Part shown: positions 37,044-44,747 of the stretch, in pieces | How positions within the stretch are numbered: position 1 is the first letter of the stretch | Layout: every line of letters starts with the position of its first letter | Assembly (NCBI RefSeq): GCF_007829875.1 | Contig: NZ_VIWV01000001.1 | Location: forward strand, 2,760,501-2,824,500 | Source of the DNA: Streptomyces capillispiralis | Lineage (GTDB): Bacteria > Actinomycetota > Actinomycetes > Streptomycetales > Streptomycetaceae | Length of the DNA stretch: 64,000 nt | Reading direction: 5' to 3' | Program-made: the position numbers and the translations under genes | Notes under the pieces: model-generated | Database searches by the model: none | Told to the model about the DNA's origin: nothing | Seen by the model: the letters and a program-made list of their open reading frames with translations, nothing else

Positions 37044-37724
37044 TCAGCCCCGGACCCGGAGACGGTCGGTGCTGTCCTCACTGGGCTGGACGACGACGAT
37101 GCCCTGGCCGGAGAAGGCCATCTGGTAGGCCTCCCCGCTGCCGCGGCCGATCAGCGACTGGGCGCGGAAGCTGCGCTTGCCCTTCACCTTGAGGTTCGGG
37201 GACCAGGCGACCAGGGCGTCCGGGTCGACGTACGTCTCGTCGTCGCCGCCACCGCAGTCCACGACGATCGGCTTGCCGCGCGAGGTCAGCGCGACCCAGC
37301 CCTGGCCCGAGATCTTGGTGTTCCACAGGCCCTGCCCGGCGAACTTCGCCAGGCCCTTGACCCGCTCCACGCCCCACGTGAGGTGGGCGTCGAAGGCGAG
37401 CAGGTTGGTGGCGTTGACGGAGATGCCGTCGCCGTTGAGGTTGATCACCACGACGTTGGCGCCGTAGTCGGCCAGGTAGAGCAGGCCGTCGCCGGAGCAC
37501 TTCATCAGGGGCGCGCCCTCGCCGGTGAGCCAGTCCTTGGCGATCTGGCGCACGGCCGGCGGGTTGGGCTCGTACTGGACGAACCCTTCGTAGGCGACCA
37601 TCGATCCGACGCGCGCGAGGAGGTCGTTCCCGGTCTGCATGGCGATCTTCGCCATGTGGTTGCCGTGGTTCTCCATGCGGGCGGTGACGGGGGCGGGGGC
37701 GTAGCCCGCGAGTGGCTGGTTCAT
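37044..37724 (-). CDS. AIM24-family protein
   Basis: The 226-residue protein is a single AIM24 domain: LARVGSMVAYEGFVQ, GEGAPLMKCSGDGLLYLAD, GQGWVALTSRGKPIVVDCGG, DPDALVAWSPNLKVKGKRS and a last strand MAFSGQGIVVVQPSE. It is the middle gene of the TerD/AIM24 operon, 11 bp after the fusion gene. The three proteins may associate. No catalytic motif is seen. Confidence 0.87.
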   Translation of the reverse strand: MNQPLAGYAPAPVTARMENHGNHMAKIAMQTGNDLLARVGSMVAYEGFVQYEPNPPAVRQIAKDWLTGEGAPLMKCSGDGLLYLADYGANVVVINLNGDGISVNATNLLAFDAHLTWGVERVKGLAKFAGQGLWNTKISGQGWVALTSRGKPIVVDCGGGDDETYVDPDALVAWSPNLKVKGKRSFRAQSLIGRGSGEAYQMAFSGQGIVVVQPSEDSTDRLRVRG

Positions 37725-37735
37725 GACGGGCTCCC

Positions 37736-39469
37736 TCAGATCTCGTACGGCTGGACGACGATGAAGTTGCCGGGGGCGCCCCGGAACTGGAGGTTGACGC
37801 TCTCGCCCGTGTCACCGGGGTAGGAGTTGCGGCGCATCCGCACCTGGCTGGAGACGACCACCTGGGAGGCGGCCGACCAGGCGACCACGGCGTTGCAGTC
37901 GGCGAAGGTGGTGGGCGTGACCGGCAGCACCACGGGGATGCCGTGGGTCTTCACGACGATGGTGCCGGTCCCCTGGAACTGCATCGTGAACAGGGCGCCG
38001 CCGGGGATGCCGTGCCCCTCGATGCGGCGGACCTCGTACTGGAGGCCCTCGTCGAAGGCGAGGACGTTCTCCGCGGAGACGCACACGGCGTCGCCCTGGA
38101 GCTCGATCGGGTGCAGCATCGTGGAGTTCTCGGCGAAGAACACCTGGCCCTGGCCGGTACAGCGCATCAGCTGCATCTCCTGGCCGGTGGCGTTGCCCAC
38201 GATCCGGCCGGAGAAGCCGGCGCCCTTGTAGCTGAAGTCGACCTTGCCCTGGTAGAGCACCATGCTGCCCTGGCGGGCCAGCACCGGCTGACCGCCGATG
38301 CCGAGGTCCACGCGGACGAGCTTCTTGTTCTGCTGGGTCCAGCGCTGCCCGGTGGGCGTCTCCTTGAACTGCTGGAGCGCGCCGAGCACACCGGCGCCCT
38401 GCGGTGCGCCCTGGGGCACGCCCTGCGGTGCTCCGTAGTGGCCCTGCTGGCCCGGGAGGTGGCCGGGCGGAGGCTGCTGGCCGTAGCCGGGAGGGGGCGT
38501 GGGCTGGCCGTAGCCGGGCGGCGGGGCGGGCGCCTGGGGCTGGGGGTAGCCCGGGGGCGGCGGGGCGGCCTGGCCGCAGGGCGGCGGCTGGTGGCCCGGC
38601 TGGCCGTAGGGCGCGGGCGCCGGCGCCGGGGGCGGTACCGGGGAGCCGCCGGGCGGGGTGTGCAGGGGCGCGACGATGGTCGGCGCGGTGTGCACCGGCG
38701 GCGCGGGGGGTGCGGGGGCCGGCGGCGGGGTGGCGCCGGGCGGCGGCGCGAAGCCCTGTGCGGCGGGCTGGGGCGCGGGGGCCGGAGCGGGGGCGGGGAC
38801 GGGCGGGACGGCGGGGGCGGGGGCGGGACCGCCGGCGGGTGCGCCGAACGCGGGCGGCGCGGTGGCCTGGGCGGGCGGAGCGAAGCCGGGCGCGGCCGCG
38901 CCGGCCTGCGGCTGCTGCTGCGGCGCGGCGGCCGGCTCCTCCTCGGCCACCTCACCGCCGAAGTTCCTCAGCAGTGCGTCGAGTCCGCCGTCGAAGCCCT
39001 GCCCGACGGCGGCGAAGCGCCACACGTCCTTGAAGTAGAAGTCGCCCAGCATCACGGCCCGCTCGGTGGAGAACTCCGAGCCGCTGAACGGGTAGCGGGC
39101 GACCTCCTCGCCGCCCGCGACGATACGGATGTACCCGGGACCGATCTGTGACATCTGCCCGGCGCCGTCGAGCGTCGCCGTGAAGGACAGCTTCCTGATC
39201 TGCTGCGGGATCCGGTCCAGCGTCACGCGGAAGGACTCCGTGTCGCCCGCCTGGGCGCCCAGGAGCTGGATGGACTCCTCGGGGGACTTCGGCTGGTTGT
39301 AGAAGATGAAGTACCGGTCGTCCGAGAGCCGTTCGTCGGCGTCGAGACCGAAGCAGCTGATGTCGAAGGTCAGCCCCGGGCCGGAGATCTGCACACCTAC
39401 GTACAGATCCGTCCCCGTCGTGAGGTCACTGATCCTGGCCTTGTGGCCGCGTTGGAATTCCCTGGCCAT
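37736..39469 (-). CDS. TerD-AIM24 fusion protein
   Basis: The 577-residue protein has three parts. A TerD domain (about 1-175; TDLYVGVQISGPGLTFDIS, DDRYFIFYNQPKSPE, YPFSGSEFSTERAVMLGDFY) is of the calcium-binding type linked to tellurite and stress resistance. A long Pro/Ala/Gly/Gln-rich linker spans about 176-360. A C-terminal AIM24 domain spans about 370-577 (LARQGSMVLYQGKVDF; NAVVAWSAASQVVVSS; FRGAPGNFIVVQPYEI). It is the first gene of an operon with two stand-alone AIM24 genes. The fusion links the two families physically; the joint role is unknown. Confidence 0.9.
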   Translation of the reverse strand: MAREFQRGHKARISDLTTGTDLYVGVQISGPGLTFDISCFGLDADERLSDDRYFIFYNQPKSPEESIQLLGAQAGDTESFRVTLDRIPQQIRKLSFTATLDGAGQMSQIGPGYIRIVAGGEEVARYPFSGSEFSTERAVMLGDFYFKDVWRFAAVGQGFDGGLDALLRNFGGEVAEEEPAAAPQQQPQAGAAAPGFAPPAQATAPPAFGAPAGGPAPAPAVPPVPAPAPAPAPQPAAQGFAPPPGATPPPAPAPPAPPVHTAPTIVAPLHTPPGGSPVPPPAPAPAPYGQPGHQPPPCGQAAPPPPGYPQPQAPAPPPGYGQPTPPPGYGQQPPPGHLPGQQGHYGAPQGVPQGAPQGAGVLGALQQFKETPTGQRWTQQNKKLVRVDLGIGGQPVLARQGSMVLYQGKVDFSYKGAGFSGRIVGNATGQEMQLMRCTGQGQVFFAENSTMLHPIELQGDAVCVSAENVLAFDEGLQYEVRRIEGHGIPGGALFTMQFQGTGTIVVKTHGIPVVLPVTPTTFADCNAVVAWSAASQVVVSSQVRMRRNSYPGDTGESVNLQFRGAPGNFIVVQPYEI

Positions 39470-39605
39470 ACGTACGACCGTCCCCCATCCCGAATGTGAG
39501 TGCGTCGCGCCAGGCTAACGGCAAACTCGGACACCGGATGAAGTCGGTACAGAGCCGGTACAGAACGCTCGCACGGCCCTGCGGGGCGCTCACCCCGGAC
39601 GGCGC

Positions 39606-40205
39606 TCAGTCGTCCCGCGTGTCCGGAAGCAGGTGGGGAAGCCGGTCGGCCGCGACGACCCCCTCGAGGTAACCACGGGCCCGCTCGGTCCGGGGATACG
39701 CGTCCAGCAGCCGCCAGAACCGGGGCCCGTGACCGGGCACCAGCAGGTGCGCCAACTCGTGGCAGAGGACGTAGTCGACGACGTACTCGGGCATGCCGCG
39801 CAGCCGGTGCGACAGCCGGATGCTCCCCTCGGCCGGGGTGCACGACCCCCAGCGCGTGTTCTGGTTGGTCACCCAGCGTACGGACGCGGGCCGGGCCCGC
39901 CCGTCGAAGTACTGCTCCGACAGCCGCCGGGCGCGCTCGGCCAGCTCGGCGTCCCCGAGCGCCCGCCGGCTCTCCTGGGCGGCCAGCTTGTCGAGCATGA
40001 CGTTGACCCAGCGCTGCTCCTCCGCCTCCGACATCCGGGCGGGGATGAGCACGACGGTGCGGTCGCCCTCGCGGTACGCGGAGACCGTTCTGCGTCGGCG
40101 GGTGCTCCTGCGGACCTCGATCGCGCTCGCCCGTGAGCCGTTCGTCGGCTGGCTCGTCGTGCTGCGCTGTGGTTTTCCGGAGCGGTGCAGTGGGTCGGCG
40201 GGCAC
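39606..40205 (-). CDS. YgjP/DUF45-type metallopeptidase
   Basis: The 199-residue protein has the zinc-protease motif CHELAHLLVPGHGPRFW (HExxH with a third histidine shortly after). It is preceded by NQNTRWGSCTPAEGSIRLS, which defines the YgjP/SprT-related DUF45 group. The N-terminal 40 residues are basic and disordered (EVRRSTRRRRTVSAY). GTG at 40205 is used. The substrate is unknown. It is divergent from the ThiF-like gene with about 216 bp between starts. Confidence 0.87.
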   Translation of the reverse strand: MPADPLHRSGKPQRSTTSQPTNGSRASAIEVRRSTRRRRTVSAYREGDRTVVLIPARMSEAEEQRWVNVMLDKLAAQESRRALGDAELAERARRLSEQYFDGRARPASVRWVTNQNTRWGSCTPAEGSIRLSHRLRGMPEYVVDYVLCHELAHLLVPGHGPRFWRLLDAYPRTERARGYLEGVVAADRLPHLLPDTRDD

Positions 40206-40421
40206 GCCTCGACGTTACCCGCTGCACACGGCGAAGTCTTGGCTCCGGGACGGTTCGCCGGTGATCCCCCCACCGTGCGCCGGATTTGTACGATGAATCC
40301 CCCCGCCTGTGGACAACTTTCGGCGCCTTCCGGCAGGTCCCGGCATGCTGGCATGCGTCGGCCGGACCACGAGCGGGACCGGCCGTTCCAGGGGACGGTC
40401 CAGGACATACGGGGGTCTGTC

Positions 40422-41660
40422 ATGCATCCGATGGTCAAGCCCGCGCTCAGGCGCGGCTGGCGCGATCTCAACACCGTGCAGTTCGGGATGACACCGGCGC
40501 ACGCGCTGACGCTGGGTCCGGTGGACACGGCCACGGGCAGCTTCCTCGATCTGCTCGACGGCACCCGCGGTCTCGAGCTCCTGCGGGAGGAGGGACGGCG
40601 CATGGACCTGTCCGACGGTCAGGTCGACCGGCTGGTACGACGGCTGTCGCGGGCCGGGCTCCTGGACGACTCCCGGGGCGGCGGGCCGGCTGCCGACGCC
40701 CTGCGGGAGAAGCCCGCGGTCCTGGAGCGGCTCCGCCCGGACCTGGCCTCGCTGAGCCTGACGACGTCGGGGCCGGGCGATCCGCTTCGCCGGCTGGCGG
40801 CCCGTGGCAGTGTGCGGGTGCAGGTGAGAGGCGCGGGCCGGGTGGGCGCGACCCTCGCGGCACTGCTGTCGGGGGCCGGGGTGGGCGATGTCGACGTGCG
40901 CGATGTGGGGCGGGTCGAGCCGTGGGACGTCGCGCCGGGCGGACTGCCCGCCGAGGCCGTCGGCGACCGCAGGGACGAGGCGGCCCGGCGCGTCGTACGC
41001 CGGGCCGGGCCAAACCGCCCTCCCCGCCGCGGCGCCCGGTCGCCCCTGGCCGAGGGCGAGCCCGGCTTCGGCCTGGTGATCCTCGCCCCGCGGGACGACG
41101 TCGCCGTGCACGCGCCCGACCCGTCGGCCACCGAGACCCTGCTGGCCTCGGGCACACCCCATCTCCATGCCGGTGTCGTGGAGGGGACCGGTGTGGTCGG
41201 TCCGCTCGTCCTGCCCGGCGAGACGAGCTGTGCGGGCTGCCTCCAGCAGGAGCGCACCGACAAGGATCCCGCCTGGCCGCGTCTGGCCGCCCAGTGGCGC
41301 TCCGGCGGGCAGCGCCGGGTGGGCGCCTGCGACCTGACGCTGGCCGCGACGGTGGCGGGACTCGCGGCCGCGCACGCGCTGGCCTTCCTGGACGGCCATG
41401 TTCCGTCCAGCGCCGGCACGCGCTGGGAGGTCTCCGCACCCGGTCTGCACTGGCATGCGCGGCAGGTCGGGCCCCACCCGGCCTGCCCGTGCGGGGCGGC
41501 GGGGACCGCCCCTGAGGAAGGTAAGAAGAAAGGTAAGGGAGAACACACCTCCGGGGAGGGGCCCCCGCACGAGACAATGGCCGTGCACGGGCCGTCGGAG
41601 GCGCGGCGCCGTCAGGCGGACGCGGGACGGCCGGCAGGGACTTGGAGGGCGCATGTCTGA
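40422..41660 (+). CDS. ThiF/E1-like (TOMM-type) family protein, no peptide operon nearby
   Basis: The 412-residue protein has an N-terminal winged-helix-like region (about 1-110) and a Rossmann domain with VRGAGRVGATLAALLSGAGV (split as VRGAGRVG), typical of E1-like enzymes. The second half has a zinc site made of C-A-G-C (GETSCAGCLQQE) and a later CPCG. This is the layout of ocin-ThiF/TOMM leader-peptide-binding proteins, but no cyclodehydratase, dehydrogenase or precursor peptide gene is adjacent. The tail after CPCGAAG is low-complexity. The ubiB-like gene overlaps its end by 8 bp. Confidence 0.72.
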   Translation: MHPMVKPALRRGWRDLNTVQFGMTPAHALTLGPVDTATGSFLDLLDGTRGLELLREEGRRMDLSDGQVDRLVRRLSRAGLLDDSRGGGPAADALREKPAVLERLRPDLASLSLTTSGPGDPLRRLAARGSVRVQVRGAGRVGATLAALLSGAGVGDVDVRDVGRVEPWDVAPGGLPAEAVGDRRDEAARRVVRRAGPNRPPRRGARSPLAEGEPGFGLVILAPRDDVAVHAPDPSATETLLASGTPHLHAGVVEGTGVVGPLVLPGETSCAGCLQQERTDKDPAWPRLAAQWRSGGQRRVGACDLTLAATVAGLAAAHALAFLDGHVPSSAGTRWEVSAPGLHWHARQVGPHPACPCGAAGTAPEEGKKKGKGEHTSGEGPPHETMAVHGPSEARRRQADAGRPAGTWRAHV

Positions 41661-43020
41661 TCTTCCCCGCAAGGCGGTCACCCGGACCGCCAAGCTGGCC
41701 GCGCTCCCGCTCGGCTTCGCCGGGCGGGCGACCTGGGGACTCGGCAAGCGGATCGTGGGTGAGTCCGCGGAGATCGTCGGCCGCGAGCTCCAGCAGCGCA
41801 CCGCCGAGCAGCTCTTCAAGGTGCTCGGCGAGCTCAAGGGCGGCGCGATGAAGTTCGGCCAGGCCCTGTCGGTCTTCGAGTCGGCCCTGCCGGAGGAAAT
41901 CGCCGGGCCCTACCGGGCGGCGCTGACCAAGCTGCAGGACGCGGCTCCGCCGATGCCGACCCGCACCGTCCACGCGGTGCTGGAGGAGCGGCTGGGCGAG
42001 GAGTGGCACGAGCTGTTCCTGGAGTTCGAGGACAAGCCGTCCGCGGCGGCCTCCATCGGCCAGGTGCACCGGGGTGTGTGGCACGACGGCCGTGAGGTGG
42101 CGGTCAAGGTGCAGTACCCGGGCGCGGGCGAGGCCCTGCTGTCCGACCTGAACCAGCTGAGCCGCTTCGCCCGTCTGCTCGGTCCGCTGATCCCCGGCAT
42201 GGACGTCAAGCCGCTGATCACGGAGCTCAAGGACCGGGTCTCGGAAGAGCTGGACTACGGGCTGGAGGCGCAGGCCCAGCGGGCCCACGCCGAGGAGTTC
42301 GCCGACGACCCGGACGTCGTGGTGCCGGACGTGGTCCACCAGTGCGACCAGGTCCTGATCACCGAGTGGATGGACGGCGTACCGCTGTCGGAGATCATCT
42401 CGGACGGCACCGAGGAACAGCGCGACCGGGCCGGACAGCTGCTGGCCCGCTTCCTGTTCTCCGGCCCCGCCCGCACCGGACTGCTGCACGCCGACCCCCA
42501 TCCGGGCAACTTCCGGCTGCTGCCCGGCGGTCCGGACGGCGAGGACGACTGGCGCCTCGGCGTACTGGACTTCGGCACCGTCGACCGGCTCCCGGGCGGA
42601 CTGCCCGAGCCGATCGGCGAGGCCCTGCGCATGACGCTGGACGGCGAGGCGGAGGCCGTCTACGAGATGCTGTGCGCGGAGGGCTTCGTCAAGGAGTCCA
42701 TAGAGCTGGACCCCGACGCCGTGCTCGACTACCTCCTGCCGATCATCGAGCCGGCCCGGGTGGACGAGTTCACCTTCACCCGCGGCTGGATCCGCAGCCA
42801 GGCGGCCCGGATAGCCGATCCCCGCTCCCCCGCTTCCCAACTGGCCAAGCAGCTCAACCTGCCCCCGGCCTACTTCCTCATCCACCGGGTGACCCTGAGC
42901 ACGATCGGCGTGCTCTGCCAGCTGAACGCGACGGTGCGGCTGCGGGACGAGTTGGAGGAGTGGCTGCCGGCGTTCGTCCCGGAGGAGCCGACGGCGGAGG
43001 AATCGGCCGCTCAGGCGTGA
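41653..43020 (+). CDS. ABC1/UbiB-family atypical kinase
   Basis: The 455-residue protein shows the UbiB kinase-like set: the KxGQ motif KFGQ (67-70), the Ala-rich loop AAASIGQVHRG (131-141), the catalytic lysine K152 (VAVKVQYPG), LLHADPHPGNFRLL (D281, N286) and the DFG aspartate D306 (VLDFGTVD). Members act as ATPases in quinone or lipid handling at the membrane. The role in menaquinone-using Streptomyces is unknown. ATG at 41653 follows GGAGG and overlaps the ThiF-like gene in another frame, so expression is coupled. Confidence 0.92.
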   Translation: MSDLPRKAVTRTAKLAALPLGFAGRATWGLGKRIVGESAEIVGRELQQRTAEQLFKVLGELKGGAMKFGQALSVFESALPEEIAGPYRAALTKLQDAAPPMPTRTVHAVLEERLGEEWHELFLEFEDKPSAAASIGQVHRGVWHDGREVAVKVQYPGAGEALLSDLNQLSRFARLLGPLIPGMDVKPLITELKDRVSEELDYGLEAQAQRAHAEEFADDPDVVVPDVVHQCDQVLITEWMDGVPLSEIISDGTEEQRDRAGQLLARFLFSGPARTGLLHADPHPGNFRLLPGGPDGEDDWRLGVLDFGTVDRLPGGLPEPIGEALRMTLDGEAEAVYEMLCAEGFVKESIELDPDAVLDYLLPIIEPARVDEFTFTRGWIRSQAARIADPRSPASQLAKQLNLPPAYFLIHRVTLSTIGVLCQLNATVRLRDELEEWLPAFVPEEPTAEESAAQA

Positions 43021-43063
43021 CCCGCGCCGGGGGCGGCGGGGGCACCGCCGGCGTCTACCAACC

Positions 43064-43276
43064 TCACCACCACTGCGGGTCCAGACGGCCCTCGATCGCC
43101 CGCAGGTGGTCGCGGGAACACCGCTCGCAGTAGTGGCGACGGACACCGTCCTCCACGGAGAGGGTCCAGGTCGGCTTCGGGCCCTCGGCGCGGGTGCCGC
43201 AGCGGGCACACACCAGCGGTTCCGGCTCGGCCGCGGAGCCGTCGTTCTCACCGTCACCGAAGTGATGACTCGTCAC
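43064..43276 (-). CDS. Small zinc-ribbon protein
   Basis: The 70-residue protein has two CxxC pairs (LVCARCGTRAEG and HYCERCSRDHL) around a beta segment PTWTLSVEDGVRRHY, forming one zinc ribbon, and ends RLDPQWW. Function is unknown. The GTG start at 43276 gives MTSHHFGDGEND. It is convergent with the ubiB-like gene. Confidence 0.8.
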   Translation of the reverse strand: MTSHHFGDGENDGSAAEPEPLVCARCGTRAEGPKPTWTLSVEDGVRRHYCERCSRDHLRAIEGRLDPQWW

Positions 43277-43322
43277 CGGGCGACCATAACCCCGTTCCGG
43301 ACGGTCCGCCTCCGCAAACGTG

Positions 43323-43362
43323 CCCCGGGGGCCGGTCCGTTCGCACGGACCGGCCCCCGGGG
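43323..43362 (-). terminator. Perfect 18-bp terminator hairpin of the wblC operon
   Basis: The arms at 43323-43340 and 43345-43362 are perfectly complementary (outer CCCCGGGGGCCGG), with a TCGC loop. It lies 47 bp after the last gene of the wblC transcript, with no other use in sight. Confidence 0.75.
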
Positions 43363-43408
43363 GAGAGCTGGAGACCTCCCACCGGGAGAGGGCACCGCTT
43401 CGGATCGG

Positions 43409-43732
43409 TTACTGCATGACCGCGATGGCGAGCGCGCGGCGGGCGCGCCGGGAGGCACGCTCGGCTCTGCGCTGCATCCGGCGAGCGGTCACCAGGCCCA
43501 CGGCCTGGCGCTCCCGCTGCGCCTCCTGCATGCGCTCGTGCATTCGGGCACGGGCCATGGCTTCTGGGATGAGTTGCATCTCTCGGGTCCTGTTCTGGCG
43601 CGAGTCGTTCGCACCACTGGTGGTGAAGTCTTCGGTCGCGGAGCCGGCGGGCTCGTGAGTGGACGGCATCATCGGGGCCTGCTTCTGGGGGTCGTGCGTG
43701 AGGGGACGGTCGATCGTTCCTGGGGTGTTCAT
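43409..43732 (-). CDS. Small basic protein translationally coupled to wblC
   Basis: The 107-residue protein has an unstructured polar N-terminal half (TIDRPLTHDPQKQAP) and a strongly basic helical C-terminal half (ARARMHERMQEAQRERQAV; RRMQRRAERASRRARRALA). The ATG overlaps the wblC stop (ATGA), so it is made with WblC. The Arg-rich helix could bind nucleic acid or ribosomes, which would fit a regulon for ribosome-targeting antibiotics, but this is inference. I do not recognise a family. Confidence 0.65.
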   Translation of the reverse strand: MNTPGTIDRPLTHDPQKQAPMMPSTHEPAGSATEDFTTSGANDSRQNRTREMQLIPEAMARARMHERMQEAQRERQAVGLVTARRMQRRAERASRRARRALAIAVMQ

Positions 43733-44097
43733 GCCGTGACCGGGTTCTTGCGCGGGCGGCCACGCGGCCGCTTCCGGGCGACGACAACGCCCTGGACGAA
43801 CAGCTCGCCACCCCAGACGCCCCAGGGCTCGCGCCGCTCCTTGGCGCCGGCGAGGCAGGCCTCGACCAGCGGGCAGGTGCGGCAGAGGGACTTGGCGTAC
43901 TCGACGTCCGCCGGCGACTCGGCGAAGAAGACCTCCGGGTCGTAGGAGCGGCACGGGACGGGTACGCCGAGGTTCTCGATGGCGTCGTCGAGCGCGGTGA
44001 GCGCGGTGAGCGGAGTCAAGGTCGGGTCCTCCGTGGAGCCGGGCTTGGGGATCGTGTCGGAAGGCGGTACGGACGGGGCGTGCGCTTCGAGTTGCAC
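43729..44097 (-). CDS. wblC: WhiB-like regulator WblC (WhiB7 ortholog)
   Basis: The 122-residue iron-sulfur transcription factor activates intrinsic resistance to translation-inhibiting antibiotics. The 4Fe-4S ligands are C49, C72, C75 and C81 (CRTCPLVEAC), followed by the GVWGG turn (93-97) and a C-terminal AT-hook RGRPRK (112-117), the feature that marks WhiB7/WblC. A long leader with an upstream ORF and a terminator hairpin precedes it, and an AT-rich WblC-type box adjoins the promoter. This implies attenuation control plus autoactivation. It overlaps the next gene by 3 bp. Confidence 0.97.
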   Translation of the reverse strand: MQLEAHAPSVPPSDTIPKPGSTEDPTLTPLTALTALDDAIENLGVPVPCRSYDPEVFFAESPADVEYAKSLCRTCPLVEACLAGAKERREPWGVWGGELFVQGVVVARKRPRGRPRKNPVTA

Positions 44098-44212
44098 GGT
44101 TCGTCTTCCTCGTCTGGTCGTTTCCGGCCGGTCGGCCGGATGGCGGCTTGGTACCGGGTTCTTTTCTTGTCCCGAGGCGCCTTGCTCTGCCTCCCCGTTC
44201 GGGGAAAACAGA

Positions 44213-44247
44213 AGGGCCGCGGATCCCGGATGGGGTTCCGCGGCCCT
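44213..44247 (-). terminator. Attenuator terminator in the wblC leader
   Basis: The perfect 11-bp arms AGGGCCGCGGA and TCCGCGGCCCT (inner CCC/GGG pairs possible) are followed on the minus strand by a T-rich tail, TTCTGTTTTCCCC. It lies between the upstream ORF and wblC, so it would end transcription before wblC unless relieved. Confidence 0.8.
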
Positions 44248-44257
44248 GAAGGCGCCG

Positions 44258-44274
44258 GCCTGATCGAATCAGGC
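44258..44274 (-). promoter_or_regulatory. Hairpin spanning the stop codon of the wblC upstream ORF
   Basis: The perfect 7-bp inverted repeat GCCTGAT-CGA-ATCAGGC contains the stop codon of the upstream ORF (44269-44271). A ribosome terminating or stalling here would melt it, giving a way to couple translation of the ORF with folding of the terminator just downstream. Confidence 0.6.
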
Positions 44275-44583
44275 TGGATCACTCCAGGGTTCTGGCCCAC
44301 GGAAGGCCCACATCAGGTGGTGCTGCGTCGTCTGCTTCCGGAATCCGGCACCGGCCGCCGCGAAGGCATAGGCCTGGGCCTGTGCCTCTACTGCTTCCAG
44401 TGCCTTGGTCGGTCGCTCATCGCGCTCACGGACGGCCGAAGCCGCGGGAGCGAGGGAGGACACCAGGCGGGCGGCACGAATGCCGGACAGACCGGTGCCC
44501 TGGTTGGAGGCGCCGAGGGTGCACAGGGAGACGGCCGAGCGATCGGTCATTTTGACGATGGAGCTGGTGTTGATGCTGATCAC
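44269..44583 (-). CDS. wblC leader ORF (104 residues)
   Basis: GTG at 44583 has AGGAGG 8 bases upstream, a very strong ribosome site. The product begins MISINTSSIVKMTDRSAV and ends FRGPEPWSDPA, and has no recognised domain. Its stop codon lies in a hairpin and the terminator follows 22 bp later. It most likely acts as a sensor of translation: antibiotic-stalled ribosomes would change leader folding and let polymerase reach wblC, as established for whiB7/wblC leaders. The peptide itself may have no function. Confidence 0.75.
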   Translation of the reverse strand: MISINTSSIVKMTDRSAVSLCTLGASNQGTGLSGIRAARLVSSLAPAASAVRERDERPTKALEAVEAQAQAYAFAAAGAGFRKQTTQHHLMWAFRGPEPWSDPA

Positions 44584-44694
44584 TGGACTCGCCTCCTCTC
44601 GGCGTCTCGGGGGACTGGGGTGAGCCAGTCCGCGGATATGCAAGTACAACACGGAATCAGCGCCTCCGAGAAGGCCGCTGTTCCCGTGCCTAAG

Positions 44695-44734
44695 AACCTA
44701 TGGGGATTGCCGGGGCATGCGCAAACTATTTTTT
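44695..44734 (-). promoter_or_regulatory. wblC promoter with AT-rich WblC-binding box
   Basis: On the minus strand the tract AAAAAATAGT (44734-44725) is followed at once by a -35 element TTGCGC (44724-44719), 18 bases, and the -10 TAGGTT (44700-44695). An AT-rich tract directly upstream of the -35 is the known target of the WhiB7/WblC AT-hook in complex with the vegetative sigma factor. The leader ORF starts about 105 bases after the predicted start point. Confidence 0.8.
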
Positions 44735-44747
44735 CGACGAGTTCGTA

